64,000 nucleotides of DNA from positions 1-64,000 of the forward strand of contig JAHGAU010000033.1 in NCBI GenBank assembly GCA_019925105.1, read 5' to 3'. The notes under the pieces are model-generated. The model had not been told where the DNA came from. It did not search any database and was given only the letters and a program-made list of their open reading frames with translations. This document shows, one piece after another, positions 22,628-33,592 of this stretch; the stretch's first letter is position 1, and each line of letters opens with the position of its first letter. Source of the DNA: Niebla homalea (taxonomy: Eukaryota; Ascomycota; Lecanoromycetes; Lecanorales; Ramalinaceae). The position numbers were made by a program, and so were the translations under genes.

Positions 22628-24757
22628 GTCCCGGTACTCGTTCCCCAACGTGAAGACTGGGCCTACTTGGAATGGCACCCAAGCTTTCGAGTAAACATGC
22701 GGCCATCTGAGGACGGAGCCTACGAAATGGTGCTTAGCAAAGATCCAGCCCTTGAAGGTGTACGAAGCTTGTCCTGCAACTTTCCAGACGTCGAGGAATG
22801 GCACACGAGAGATCTTTTCAAACAACACCCCAACCACCCGGGCCTGTGGCGATTCCACGGTCGGACGGATGATATCATAGTCCTCTCGACTGGAGCTAAG
22901 TTCAATCCTGTTCCAAGTGAGGCGATCATCACTGGCCATTCTCTGGTATCCGCAGCTATTATAGTCGGGCTCGGCAGATTCCAGCCGGCTCTGCTGATCG
23001 AGGTGAAAGAAGGAGTCGACATGTCAACAGAGGGCGTCATCAGAGAGATCTGGCCGACCGTGGAGCAAGCCAACTCTCAAGCACCTGGCCACGCTAGAAT
23101 CACGCGGTCAATGATTGCACTCATTGATAGAGCCAAGCAATTCGAACGAGCAGGCAAGGGGACGGTCATTCGCGGTATGACGGCCAATAAGTTTACAAGC
23201 GATATTGGAAGGCTGTACTCCAATAGCAGCATGGAGCAAAAAACAATCTCGCTTAGACGTGGGGGTATTAGCGCAATGAAGGAGTTCGTCCGAGAATCAA
23301 TAAATCTGTCGTTTCCAGTGACCGATCTGGTAGACGAAGAGGATCTATATGTGCGTGGCCTTGATTCGCTAAAGAGTGCGGAAATCACTAGGATTCTCAA
23401 AGCCGGCATCAGCGAGTCAGACCAGTATAGGCTGTCAGATACTTCATGGCTCACCACTCAGACATTATACGAAAATCCCACGATCCAGAGGCTGTCAGCT
23501 TCCATACACATGAAACTGAACCCGGATGCGCTTTCCGATCCAATCGTGAACACCGCCTTGAAATCCCGGATTGAAACAATGGCCTCTCTGATAGCCAAAC
23601 ATACCTCGCACCTACCTCAACGACCCCCAAATCTAACCCACGCCATTTCGCGCAACCACTTTAATGTCGCCCTTACTGGATCCACCGGCTCCTTTGGCCC
23701 CCACATCCTTCACTCCCTCCTCTGCAACCGCTCCGTCACACAGGTCTACTGCTTAGACCGTTCTCCAAATGCTCGTGAAAAGGCTCTCACCACTCCCTTC
23801 CAAAAAGATCTTACATCGGCCAACGTCAAATTTCTGACGGTCGACTACAGCCACCCCCAGCTCAATCTGCCCCCAGCCGATTTCACCGACCTATCTTCCA
23901 CCGTGGACATGATAATCCACAATGCTTGGAAGGTCGATTTCCATCACTCCCTCCCCTCCTTCGAGCCCGTGCACATCCGGGGCCTACGTCACATCATCAA
24001 CATCAGCATCAGCAGCCCTCGCCATCCGCAGATCGTGTTCATCTCTTCTACCTCCTCAGTCGGCAACTGGCAGACTGTGCACCCAGGAGGAGAGCCAGTG
24101 CCCGAGAATGCGCAAACAGATCATGCTGTGGCGCAGGAAATGGGCTACGCAGAATCCAAACACGTCGCGGAATGCATCCTTCACCAGGCGAACTCCAAGG
24201 CCGGCGTTCCGGTGAATATCTTACGGGTGGGGCAGATTGCAGGACCGATATTGACTGCGGGGGCGTGGAACAAGAATGAGTGGTTCCCCAGCTTGATGCA
24301 GACGAGCAAGGCGTTGGGGTGCTTACCGGATTATGTGCCGGATCCCGATTGGATCCCGGTGGATGTGCTGGGGCAAGCCGTTGTGGACATTGCGCTGAAT
24401 GCTTTCAGGAAAGGTGACATGGCCGCGTGCTGGTATAATGTGGTGAATCCGCTGCCTACCCCGTGGTCGCAGGTGGTCGAAGTGGCGCGAGCACGGTTGG
24501 GGTCTGATGTTAAGGTGGTGGAACTGGGGAAATGGATTGAAATGTTGGACGCCGTTGATGAGAGCGATGGAGCCGAGCTGGCTGTTAAGCCTGCTGTGAA
24601 GATTTCGAAATTGTTCAAGGGTTTTGAGAAGCAAAGGGCCAATGGCTCTTTAACGTTCATGACCGATCATGCGACGACTGCAAGTAAGACCATGGCTGAG
24701 TTGGAGCCTGTGAGTGCTGCATGGATGGAGACATGGCTTTCGCAGCTGGGTTATTAG
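22628..24757 (+). CDS. NRPS-like A-T-reductase protein, 5'-truncated (probable pseudogene)
   Basis: This is the C-terminal part of a fungal NRPS-like enzyme of the adenylation-thiolation-reductase type (aminoacid or aryl-acid reductase-like). Such enzymes activate a carboxylic acid, load it on a phosphopantetheine arm and release it reductively with NADPH. The open frame (about 710 codons) follows a TAG at 22625. No ATG start exists near its beginning, and about two thirds of the A domain is missing. Numbering from the codon at 22667, the remaining A-domain end has GLWRFHGRTDDIIVLSTG (residues 58-77). The carrier domain has GLDSLKS with the pantetheine Ser at 234. The reductase has a Rossmann GSTGSFG near 338 and YAESK (Tyr494, Lys498) as the short-chain-dehydrogenase-type pair. 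No introns or RIP stops are visible in the retained part. Intact relatives are usually about 1,050-1,100 aa. It directly abuts the RIP block, so loss of the 5' half by rearrangement is likely. Confidence 0.85.
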   Translation, partial: VPVLVPQREDWAYLEWHPSFRVNMRPSEDGAYEMVLSKDPALEGVRSLSCNFPDVEEWHTRDLFKQHPNHPGLWRFHGRTDDIIVLSTGAKFNPVPSEAIITGHSLVSAAIIVGLGRFQPALLIEVKEGVDMSTEGVIREIWPTVEQANSQAPGHARITRSMIALIDRAKQFERAGKGTVIRGMTANKFTSDIGRLYSNSSMEQKTISLRRGGISAMKEFVRESINLSFPVTDLVDEEDLYVRGLDSLKSAEITRILKAGISESDQYRLSDTSWLTTQTLYENPTIQRLSASIHMKLNPDALSDPIVNTALKSRIETMASLIAKHTSHLPQRPPNLTHAISRNHFNVALTGSTGSFGPHILHSLLCNRSVTQVYCLDRSPNAREKALTTPFQKDLTSANVKFLTVDYSHPQLNLPPADFTDLSSTVDMIIHNAWKVDFHHSLPSFEPVHIRGLRHIINISISSPRHPQIVFISSTSSVGNWQTVHPGGEPVPENAQTDHAVAQEMGYAESKHVAECILHQANSKAGVPVNILRVGQIAGPILTAGAWNKNEWFPSLMQTSKALGCLPDYVPDPDWIPVDVLGQAVVDIALNAFRKGDMAACWYNVVNPLPTPWSQVVEVARARLGSDVKVVELGKWIEMLDAVDESDGAELAVKPAVKISKLFKGFEKQRANGSLTFMTDHATTASKTMAELEPVSAAWMETWLSQLGY

Positions 24758-26085
24758 GCAGGTGCAAAGTGGTTATCGTACGGTGTAGAAGGGCTCACCC
24801 CTCAATCGGACATGCTAAAGCATTTTCGTGGTCTTCAACCCACTCATTACATCCTTGTCACTCTATGGAGGACACTTACAGACTGTCCGTTAGTAGTATT
24901 TGGAGAGCCTCATCTTCGCCATCACCCTCACCCTCACCTTCACCCTTGACGTCACCCTCGGTCTCACAAAACAAACCCTTCAGTGGACCCTTCCGCAAAT
25001 CCCTCCGCAAGCCCTTCAACATAAGGCCCGCCTGATCCTCATATATCTTTACCGCGCAAAGGCCAAATCATCGCGTTTTGGTGAAGGGACTAGTAAAAGG
25101 TTTGGTAAAGGGTGTGGTAAAGGGCCTCGGGAACCGACGATCAAGCGACTGACGAGGGTACCTTATATTTGGTCGATCGAGTATGGTAACAGGAAGTGCC
25201 TCTGGAACGAGCGCTAGACTTGCTGATGACGAGGCAGGACGTGAGCCAAGCATGATGGACCCCAATTACCTTAACAAAGGAAAAGCTCCAGTGCGCTCCC
25301 GCTGCTCCTACATGTTCTCCCTTGCTCCCCGTGCTCCCTCTAAAGCGATCCTGCTCCCTTTCCTGGTCGCACACGACAATTCCCAATCCTAAGTCCGGGG
25401 TGTCCAAAGAAGAAGACGCCAAAACCCCCGTCGATGAGCGAGGAGCAGCCGGCCAACGCATAAGCTTTTCATTGCATAAGCTTAAACCCCCGAACACCAG
25501 CGGCATAGCGAGCACAAGGAAACGCAGCCTTGGTGGCGCCGCCGGACTTGATGCGGCAAGACCTCGGTGGTGGTGGTGACTCTTCGTCGGACGAGGGGGT
25601 TCGGAGGAGCAAGATGATGATGATAAAGAAGACAGGGTGGATGATGACAATGACGACTCAGGGCTACAGGGGTTTCCATCAGGGAGGGGAATATTACAGC
25701 TTGAAGACCATGGCAGTACGAGTGACCTCCCGTCTGAGGATAGTCTGAAGACTCTTGATTTCAACGGCATAGAAAGCTACGACGGCTATTAGTAAAAGGC
25801 TACACTAATCAAGGTAGAAAAGAGAATCGAAGAAAGAAGAATAGTTCCTGATGTCTATGTTTATCTTCAAAGCTACGTACTTAGTCATGGCCCTACCACC
25901 TCGACTCCCAGTGAAAAACACACCCCAAGCCACTCTCTCTCTTGTTCAAAACATCAGCACCCGGTACAAACATTTAGAAACTCTGACTAAGGGAATGGTT
26001 AATGAATGTGAGCTATTGCTGCGTCGGGTCTCTTTCGCCGATACAAAGTTTTCGGGATCAGTGATTCGTTAGCGAAGAGGAAGGA
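24758..26085. other. Gene-poor interval
   Basis: GC-normal sequence between the convergent NRPS-like and NLR-like genes. It has C-rich tracts (24915-24960) and several overlapping short frames on both strands (up to 209 codons on the minus strand at 25141-25770) rich in Ser and Pro, typical of chance frames in skewed sequence. Only one short acidic frame, listed separately, looks somewhat protein-like. Confidence 0.5.
25601..25792 (+). CDS. Possible terminal exon of an acidic hypothetical protein
   Basis: A 64-codon plus-strand frame begins with SEEQDDDDKED and ends GIESYDGY at a TAG. It has strong Asp/Glu bias and balanced codon use, unlike the neighbouring chance frames. In-frame upstream there is a TGA at 25577-25579, so it would need an upstream exon. 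The short frames starting at 25183 could belong to the same broken gene. I do not recognise it, and it may be non-coding. Confidence 0.22.
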   Translation, partial: SEEQDDDDKEDRVDDDNDDSGLQGFPSGRGILQLEDHGSTSDLPSEDSLKTLDFNGIESYDGY

Positions 26086-29000
26086 CTAGGCATAGTGTTC
26101 GGATGCAGCTGAATCGTAATTTTTTGGTACGTTTTCATTGTCTGTAGTTGTATTTTTGGATATCTGCGAATGCGAAGACGACGGCTCTGCGTTTGTTGGG
26201 GCGCTTTCATGGTCTTTTTCATGTTCTGTCGTTGTGTCCATCGATTCTGGCGAATGCAAGTAAGACGGGAAAGTCGGTAGCGGTACGTGAGTCGAGGATC
26301 CTTGTGTTGGAGTTGACGGAATAGGTGTGTCAGGCGCAGGCTGATGACGTATAAATGACGTCTCGGGACTCAGCGATAGCGCCCTGGGGTATCCTTGTGG
26401 TGTCTCCAGGCTTAGTATGCTTGACATACCGCTAGGTCTAGATATCGGAGCCGCCGAAGCCCACTCTCCTGGGCATTCTGTGGATTCTTGCGCTAAGGCT
26501 GGTGGTGCTGCCGGATTGAGCTGATTACTGCGAGCATCGGTCCTGGCAGATGGTATGGGAGACACAGGGTTCGTCGGTTCGTGGGAGCTTTGCTCGAAAT
26601 CTTCTTGTGCAGGGGATGCTTCAGGGAGAGGTGGATCTGGTTCTTCAATCAGGGGGCTGCATTAATGCCGTACGTATTCGATTCACTTACGAGACTCGGA
26701 GGCGCCAGCGTCGATTGACTCCTTGTTGGCATGAACGCTCAGCCCCGATAAGGTGATGAAGGTTGGATCTACTGCGGATATATCTGGCTGACCCTTAGGC
26801 TTGTACTGCTGCATTTTACTGAGCCTGGTTCTGCGTTCAAGCAACGCTTGATTTTCGAGATGGCTTGCCTGGAATGGACCAGGTATTTCTGAGCAGAATT
26901 AGTATTTTTCATTCCCAGTATACAGGACAGTACCTAGTTTGACCTCATCGTCGAGCTTCTCCATTTCGAGCTTCCTCAATAGTTCCATCTTCTGCTCCAA
27001 TAGTGGCACTATGTCTTCGTGACCACGATTTCTTGCTAGTGTCAGGGCATCATAGCCGAGACCTCTTACAAGGAATGGATTCGCATCTTTTTCTAACAGA
27101 AGCTGCACGAGATTCCTCTTGCCATAGATAGCCGACAGTTGTAAAGCGGTCGCTTCTGGGTAACCTTGAGAATTGACATCGATCTTTGCATCGAGTAATA
27201 GACGAACGATATCTTCATCCCCTTCTTCCAAGTCCATCTTGTACCTGCTTGCAATGATCAACTGCGTCTCAAGTTGAGAAGCTTCTTGACTGCGAGGGTG
27301 CGTTATGATTATTTCAACAGATCCCCTAGATTCTTGAGATTCCAATGACGCTTTGGTGTTCTTATCGATCTCTGACAGCTCATGCGGCGACGATCCACTG
27401 CTTTCTCTGGAGAGTCGGCTTAGTAGTGTCATCAATAAGACAGATAAGAACTCGCGCTCGTGGATTCTCATGGACACTCTTTGGTAAGGCTTTGACATGA
27501 CCATGTCCAAAGCGGTCTTTCCGCTATAATTGGTTGCGTTGACATTAGCATTGTGTTGCAGGAGGAGCTCGGTAGCTCTCTTGCATGACGATCTTGCAGC
27601 CATATGGAGTGCCGTTTCCTGTTTATAACCAGTCTCTTCCACGTCAACTTCACCATTCAGCAGGATCATCTCGGTATACTTGTCTAAGCCACATATAATT
27701 GCCATATGAAGCTTGGGCGTGCTGTTCTTCCAAGTTGAGATTCGTCCACCTCTCGGATCTAGCAGCACCTTCCCTGCGATGACCTGTAAGGTCCCGATAG
27801 GAATGCCATCTCGCTCGAAAACTTCGGAAAAGTCACCAAATAGCCCCGGCTCCTGCTCAAGACAGTTGCTTGCATGATAGCCCCAATGCAGCGCAGCATA
27901 ATTGAGAAACGGAAATTCCGAGTGGCGCTTTTCTCGGTCATCGGAAGGGTCCTTGAAGTCTGCAAATTTCAGGTAAGTCATGCAAGTGCTAGCAATTCTT
28001 TCTTCAGCGCCTTGGAACCAAGCTTTGTCCCGGTGCTCGGGGTCCTTCAAGTATTCTACGATGGTGTGATGGACGCACTGCACCCTTCCGTTTCGAATGG
28101 TCAGCAGTCCTGCCGTACGAGTGATGAATTCGTTAGCAGCCATGATACCATATCTAATAAAATGGGTATCTCCGTCCCGAGTGGCAAGGGCATGTTGTAG
28201 CTCGGGAACTGTCAAGGGACGAAATGCATGTATAACCCAGGCCAAAATTTTCATCCCTACATCTTTCGAGTCTCTGGATTGTGATTGAATCCTATTCACG
28301 GCGATTGAATAGGCGTCATAGAGTTTTGTGGGCAGTCTTTCCAGTTCTTCTGTTACATCTCTGATCGATGGTTGGAGTGTTAGATGCTTCAGATGAAGAG
28401 CTGGAAGTAGGAATCTATACTATCAGCCGAGTAGACATGGGTATGAGCGGGAAAGCTTACTGGCCACAGGCCTTTTTGATTATGGAGCCGATGATGTTCT
28501 GTGCTAGCTCTTGATCGTTACGGACTGTTTCCACATGTCTGAACTCGTCGCTATAAATAAACGAGTAGACATAAGAGCGAATATCCTCCTCCACGGCCAC
28601 AATCTCTATACCAGTCGCTTGAACTTTCCTTTGGTATTGAGTGTAGCAGTTCCCGCGAGATGTTACAAACATCCGGCAGGTACCATGGCAGTCTAACATG
28701 ACTTTTCGAAGTTCATCAAAAATTCCTACCCGTTGGAGAGTGTAAGCCTCATCATCAGGATCCACGTATTCATCGAGTGCGTCAATTACGAGTATAGACC
28801 GGTAAAATCGTTGGAGGACCGTAGTTAGTAGTGCCTGTAACACACTAAGACGCATGGTTGTTTCGCCCTGTGCATGGTCTTTATATGCATCGACAGCTTT
28901 GGAAGGCATACCTTCGACCTCGTTGAGTTGTAACATGGCCTGTTTAAGTAGACTCGACATTAGACTGTGGGTGCTTTGGCTATTCCGTTCTTTGTAATCA

Positions 29001-29865
29001 CAGTATATATAGATGATAGCCGGCTTGGGATCAAGACTGAACACGCTTTTGCAATGCTCGACCACGAAGGAGCTGCTGCAAATAAGCGAAAATTTGAAAA
29101 CTAAGAGGTCAACTCACGTCATCACGCTTTTCCCGGCACCGGCTGAGGAAGGGTCAGCGAGGTATAGTGACACAAATGGAATACACAATTTGCATAGACC
29201 GACTTACGGATGCCGTGACACCACAATATTGGAGGGACTTCATTGTCTTCCAGATCCGTCTGGATACCGTTGCGCCAGTCCAGAAAATCTTCCCGCTTAA
29301 TCAGCCATTCGCCAGTGCCTTTATGGTGCTGCCCATGCAGTTCTTCGTGGCGCTTCTTGAAATCCATGGTTGAGACCCAGGAGAATGTTTTTGAATTATC
29401 CTCGTCTCGGATGCGATTTTCCTCTAGTTTGTGAAGTTTACCAGCAGTATCTCTTGCCTCTAACGAGGCTTCTGTACCCACGATAATGACAGTATGAATG
29501 ATCTGCTCGCAATGGCGATGGGCTTTCTGGATAGACTTCTGTAGCGATTCCGCGCGTATTGCCTTTATAACTCGATCCCAAGCATTCTTAGGAAGAGTTA
29601 TGGCATCACGTAGTTTGCAAAGTTCCCTTTCACAAGAAGTTATCTCATCTTTCGTTGACAATGAAGCAACAGCAGATTGCAGAACAGGGTTCCTGTCAAT
29701 CCGCTGTAGGTTGTCCAGAAGGGCTTCCAGTTCTATTTTGAACCAACTGACATCCTCGGGGGCGCTCTTCCAGTCGGCAACGAAGCCATCAAGAGTTTTT
29801 ATTAGATCTAGTGTAAGAGCCGCGACAGCGGGTATTGCACCTAGAAGGGAAACAGGGTCAACCAT
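26086..29865 (-). CDS. NLR-like STAND protein: fungal N-terminal domain, NACHT, ankyrin repeats
   Basis: Fungal NLR-like signal-transduction NTPase; the family senses ligands through C-terminal repeats and triggers an N-terminal effector, often in incompatibility or defence. My model has six exons: 29865-29208, 29142-29118, 29075-28461, 28414-26934, 26888-26691, 26636-26086 (3,528 nt, 1,175 aa). The ATG at 29865 begins MVDPVSLLG, the usual start of the helical N-terminal domain of fungal STAND proteins. The Walker A motif GIPGAGKS (about residues 218-225) is assembled across a 65-nt intron, and a 25-nt microexon completes it. Walker B is LVIDALDE (about 323-330). Ankyrin-like repeats lie around residues 665-770 and 820-910 (for example ETALHMAARSSCKRATELLL and ATALQLSAIYGKRNLVQLLL). 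The last about 240 residues are Ser/Pro/Thr-rich and probably disordered. Introns are 42-65 nt with GT-AG ends. The least certain join is the last one (26637-26690). The gene converges on the NRPS-like relic. Confidence 0.85.
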
Positions 29866-31485
29866 GCCGCTTGTAGTGGCTATGATAAAACAGCTGGGCA
29901 ATCAAATTTTCCTTGAAAGTAAAAAGAAAAGGAGAGGTTAAGAAGAGAAAGAAGAAGGCTTAAAAATACCACTGAGCAAAGATCTATATCGAATACGGAC
30001 CGTTGCCACGCCCATGCGCCGCAAGGTAAAAACTTGAGTCACAGCCCTTGACGCACTCCCTCGCTAAAGCATACACATATCCCTGCAATCGAGGGATGAT
30101 TGGTGTCGCTAAGCAATGGCGATGGCCTAGCTCAGTCTAAAATCTGCTTGGGCTATGCTGTAACGTCGAAGGTCTCAGATTCGCGAATACTACGTCGCTG
30201 CTTTTGAGAGCTGTATAAGCCTTGGCCCTCGCTGTTACTACCGCCCGCCACCCAATCATAACGGTTCCACCAGCGTCTCCACCTTCGTTACCACCCTCGC
30301 TAACACCCTCGCCACCACCCTCGCTACCACCCTTACTACCACCCTTATCGTTACTTTACATTCGCAGTATTACGTCGTACGCGAAGGCAACAGTAAGGGT
30401 GCTGGCAGAGCTGAAAGTAAAGTATAAGGACCAGGTCGTATCCAGGGTTGCAGAGTGATGTAATGGGTATGCGGCGTATTCATTGATTCAGCTATCGAGG
30501 TGTGTGTAGGAAGAGCACATCTATCTCCAAAGGATACCCGGCCGTTCTGATATGTACGGTCAGGTGCTCTAATATACACAACACTTCTGAGTCAACACGT
30601 ACATGCACTGGACAACACCATGAGGAGTCATCAACACTCCAACACAGAGTCCGATTAGAAGTTTGAACGGCAGTGCCCCGTTTGAACTTTTAAATGTCAT
30701 ACCTACTAGACTCTGCCCTCCCCTCGTCCATGCACTCGCCCGACTTCCCCGCGCGATGCCATTGGCCCGTCTCAGGCCGCTTCAGGGCCAGCGCTTTTTT
30801 AGCGGCAGCGCCCTAATTATATGTAGCGCCATTTGAGAATGACAAATATCCTTCGCGAAGGTGCCTCATCTTCCGATTTGGGGCAGTAATTACATCAATC
30901 TTCATCTAAATAATGCATTACTCGTTAGGGCCTACTCATGATTGGGCTGCCAAAAGGAACACGCAAGCTGAGGTGTATCATGCGTGAAGCCTCATGCATC
31001 CAGAAATACGCCTAAGGCGATCGAGAGGCGGTTCGTGTCGAGGGTGTGAGGCATTTTATCACGGAGTAGTGATGGAGGGTAGCTCTGGAAACCCGATACT
31101 CTGCAGCCACCGCAGCAATCCCACTTTCATCCTGATAATCAGCCTTACGATACGCAAGGACCCGAGATCAGATTCCCTGCTTCCTACTCCACCTATAAAA
31201 GGCTCAAGGAGATAGATCTCAGAGATCGAAGTCTGAAGGCAGAGGCGACCGTGTAACTCCTGCGTAAAGGCAGTAGCCAGGGAGCTCATTAGAGGGACTA
31301 CGGTGAGCGAGACCTGCATGAACCCTATAGCGTTTGCTAATGCAATTAGTGAGTCTCTGAGAAGATCACCACAAGCAAAATCACGAGGCGAAGATAAATT
31401 ATTGGACAGCAGCGAGCACTCATAGGCCAGCCAGGGATCTGATAAGCACCAAGTCGAATCCAACCCTCAACTTGAAACAGGAGGT
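29866..31485. other. Intergenic region upstream of the NLR-like and acidic-repeat genes
   Basis: The interval lies between divergently transcribed genes, so it should hold both promoters. It contains a CACCCT-type minisatellite near 30.3 kb. A 134-codon minus-strand frame at 31059-31463 starts with TTG and is not convincing. No tRNA or conserved element was recognised. Confidence 0.5.
30280..30355 (+). repeat. CACCCTCGCTAC-type minisatellite
   Basis: Imperfect tandem units of about 12 bp, CTCGCTACCACC and variants such as CTTACTACCACC, about six copies. The TACCACCCTT core recurs in the 19-bp array at 54.8 kb. Confidence 0.7.
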
Positions 31486-33592
31486 ATGGCAAAACTATCT
31501 GAAAAGTCAATGATCAACGAGGAACTTGGTAATGCCAACTTGCCAAGCGCAGTCGAGCATTCAGATATGGACAACGAACCGAAGACCGACGCAGGCGAGC
31601 ATTCAGATATAGACAACGAACCGAAGACCAACGTAGAGGACTCAGATATAGATGACGAAACGAAAAAAGACGCAGGCGAGTACTCAGACATGGACAACGA
31701 ACCGAAGATCGAACCGAAGATCAACGCAGGCGAGCACTCGGATATGGACAACGAACCGAAGACCAACGTAGAGGACTCAGATATAGATGACGAAACGAAA
31801 AAAGACGCAGGCGAGTACTCAGACATAGATAACGGACCGAAGATCGACGCAGGCGAGCACTCAGATATGGACAACGGACCGACGACCGACGCAGGCGAGC
31901 ATACAGATATAAATAATGAACCGAAGATCGACGTAAACGAGGACTTAGATATGGATAACGAAACGGAAAAAGACGCAGGCGAGCACTCAGATATAGACAA
32001 CGAACCGACGACGGACGCAGGCGAGCAGTCAACTACGGACATTGAAATAAAGACCTTCACACGCAACGCTGTAAATCAGGGGTGGCTCTCAATGTGCATC
32101 GATCTAAATCGGACTTTCCGGTCGTTGAGACGCCTTCTTTTGTCCATCTTCATCCTCTTGCTTCTGCTTACGATGTTTGTAAATATCTGCATCGTTGCTC
32201 AAGACGGACTTCTTAAGTACACCAAGAGCCTGCTCCGTAGCGCGCCAGTTTGTCTCGGGCCTACGTGCTATGAGCAGTCAGAGCCCCATCAGATGGCCAC
32301 TGATCGTGCGATCCCCGATCTTACCGAACCCTATCAGTGGTACGAAGAACTTGCCAACCATAACCTCGTTTCTCGAAACGATGAAGGGGTGCTCCCGAAG
32401 ATAAAACACGAAGGTGAGGCATATCAATCCTAATGACATTGGCAGTACTAAGCAGTACTGAGTCCTTCAGTTCAAAGCCTTGGTCACAAAGTGCGGAAGT
32501 CTAAGCTCGACAAGAAGGTTAAAGAACGCCTATTAAACAAATTTGTCGATCAATCGAACGGTATTGAAAAGGCAATAGAGGCAAAGCAGGGACTTGAAAC
32601 CACGCTAGCGGAGTCGGTCAAAGAGGTATTCACGCAAACGAAGATTTCTAAAGAGAGCCTTGAGAAAGCCGAGCGGGAGAGAGATGAGATGCAGGAGAGC
32701 TTGACGGGTTTCACCTGGACCGGCATAATGGCGATGTCGGTGAAAGAAGTACTGACGCAAATGAAGATTTCTTCTCTTGAGGAAGCCGAGCGGGGGAGAG
32801 ATGGAATCCAGGAAAGCTTGACGGTTTTTACCTGGACTGGCCTATTGACAAATGGCACGCCTCCTCCAAATTCTCTTAAGGTCTCTCCTCTGATCGAACT
32901 ATTCACCTGCTAACGATTGCGTGATAGCCGCCCTGTGGATCGCAAATCAGAATGTAGTCCCTGTTCTGGTGTCAGCACTGGAACATCACATCGATTCACG
33001 TATCTTGAAGTACGAGCGCAAAGCAGTCGCCGATTTCCGGACCGACATCTGCAGAATGAATAATACCTTGCATAGAACTCTAGCGAAGGCAAGAGAGAAT
33101 TCCCAAAGATTCGCGGAGCTCAGAAGTACAACAGATTCCATGGTTTATGATCTCCTACAGCAGAATAGTGAAGAATACAACGAGAAAGAGGTGATTATTC
33201 AGGACCGAGGGTATATGGCGGCAATACTCAACCAGCTGGGTATGCCTATGAGTGATACCGAAATCAGCGACGCAAAAATAGCAGTCCTTGAAGAGCAATC
33301 AGTTTACTTTGAAGGCTTCCAACAATACTACGAAAAAGAAGTGGAAATGCTTCAGCCAATCATCTCAAAACACGATGCAATGATTGTTTTCCTAAACGAG
33401 GAGATTGAGGATATTCAAAGGGCGTTGAAAGGCCAGAATGATCTCACACAACCGAGGACCGACGTTATAAGAAGTCTCAAGATCGTCAATATTCAAATGG
33501 AAGCAAAAGAGCCAGAATTACGTGAGATTCTTGAAATGCGGCAGCAAAGACTAAACGACTATTACGCTCGCGCTGAAGCCTCATTTACATAA
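31486..33592 (+). CDS. Acidic-repeat, transmembrane, coiled-coil protein of unknown function
   Basis: I do not recognise this family. The ATG at 31486 opens a frame of short acidic repeats built on SDMDNEPKTDAGEH-like units (residues about 22-180). A basic segment RSLRR and one strong membrane span (about 216-238, leucine-rich) follow. After a 42-nt intron (32414-32455, with a CTAAT branch sequence) the second exon (32456-32880) encodes a charged coiled-coil region. It holds an internal tandem duplication of about 45 residues (KEVFTQTKIS / KEVLTQMKIS ... GFTWTG / VFTWTG). A third exon, about 32951-33592, continues with long helical Glu/Lys/Gln-rich coiled coil to MRQQRLNDYYARAEASFT. The second junction is uncertain because its donor (GTCTCT) is poor; a TGCTAAC branch-like site is present. 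With this join the protein is 664 aa. The layout suggests a membrane-anchored protein with an acidic repetitive tail on one side and a coiled coil on the other. Confidence 0.6.
31560..32034 (+). repeat. Coding tandem repeats (14-20 residue acidic units)
   Basis: About ten degenerate units of 39-63 bp carry the core GAGCACTCAGATATGGACAA. They encode E-H-S-D-M-D-N-E-P-K-T-type peptides separated by DAG or NV. Unit lengths are all multiples of three, so the frame is kept while copy number may vary. Confidence 0.85.

Noticed and set aside
22586..24660. Several minus-strand and alternate plus-strand frames over the NRPS-like gene
   Set aside because: Compositional shadows of a clearly recognisable coding frame.
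25141..25770. 209-codon minus-strand Ser/Pro-rich frame
   Set aside because: Antisense of an acidic/Asp-rich plus-strand frame; no domain, composition explained by skew.
22628..29865. Secondary-metabolite gene cluster
   Set aside because: Only a truncated NRPS-like gene; no P450, transporter, intact synthase or cluster-type oxidase next to it, and the methyltransferase fragment is 30 kb away.
31059..31463. 134-codon minus-strand frame divergent from the acidic-repeat gene
   Set aside because: No ATG at its start, no recognisable domain; could be chance in GC-balanced DNA.
31467..32066. 199-codon minus-strand Ser-rich repeat frame
   Set aside because: Antisense of the acidic coding repeats; the plus strand has the ATG, membrane span, intron and coiled coil.
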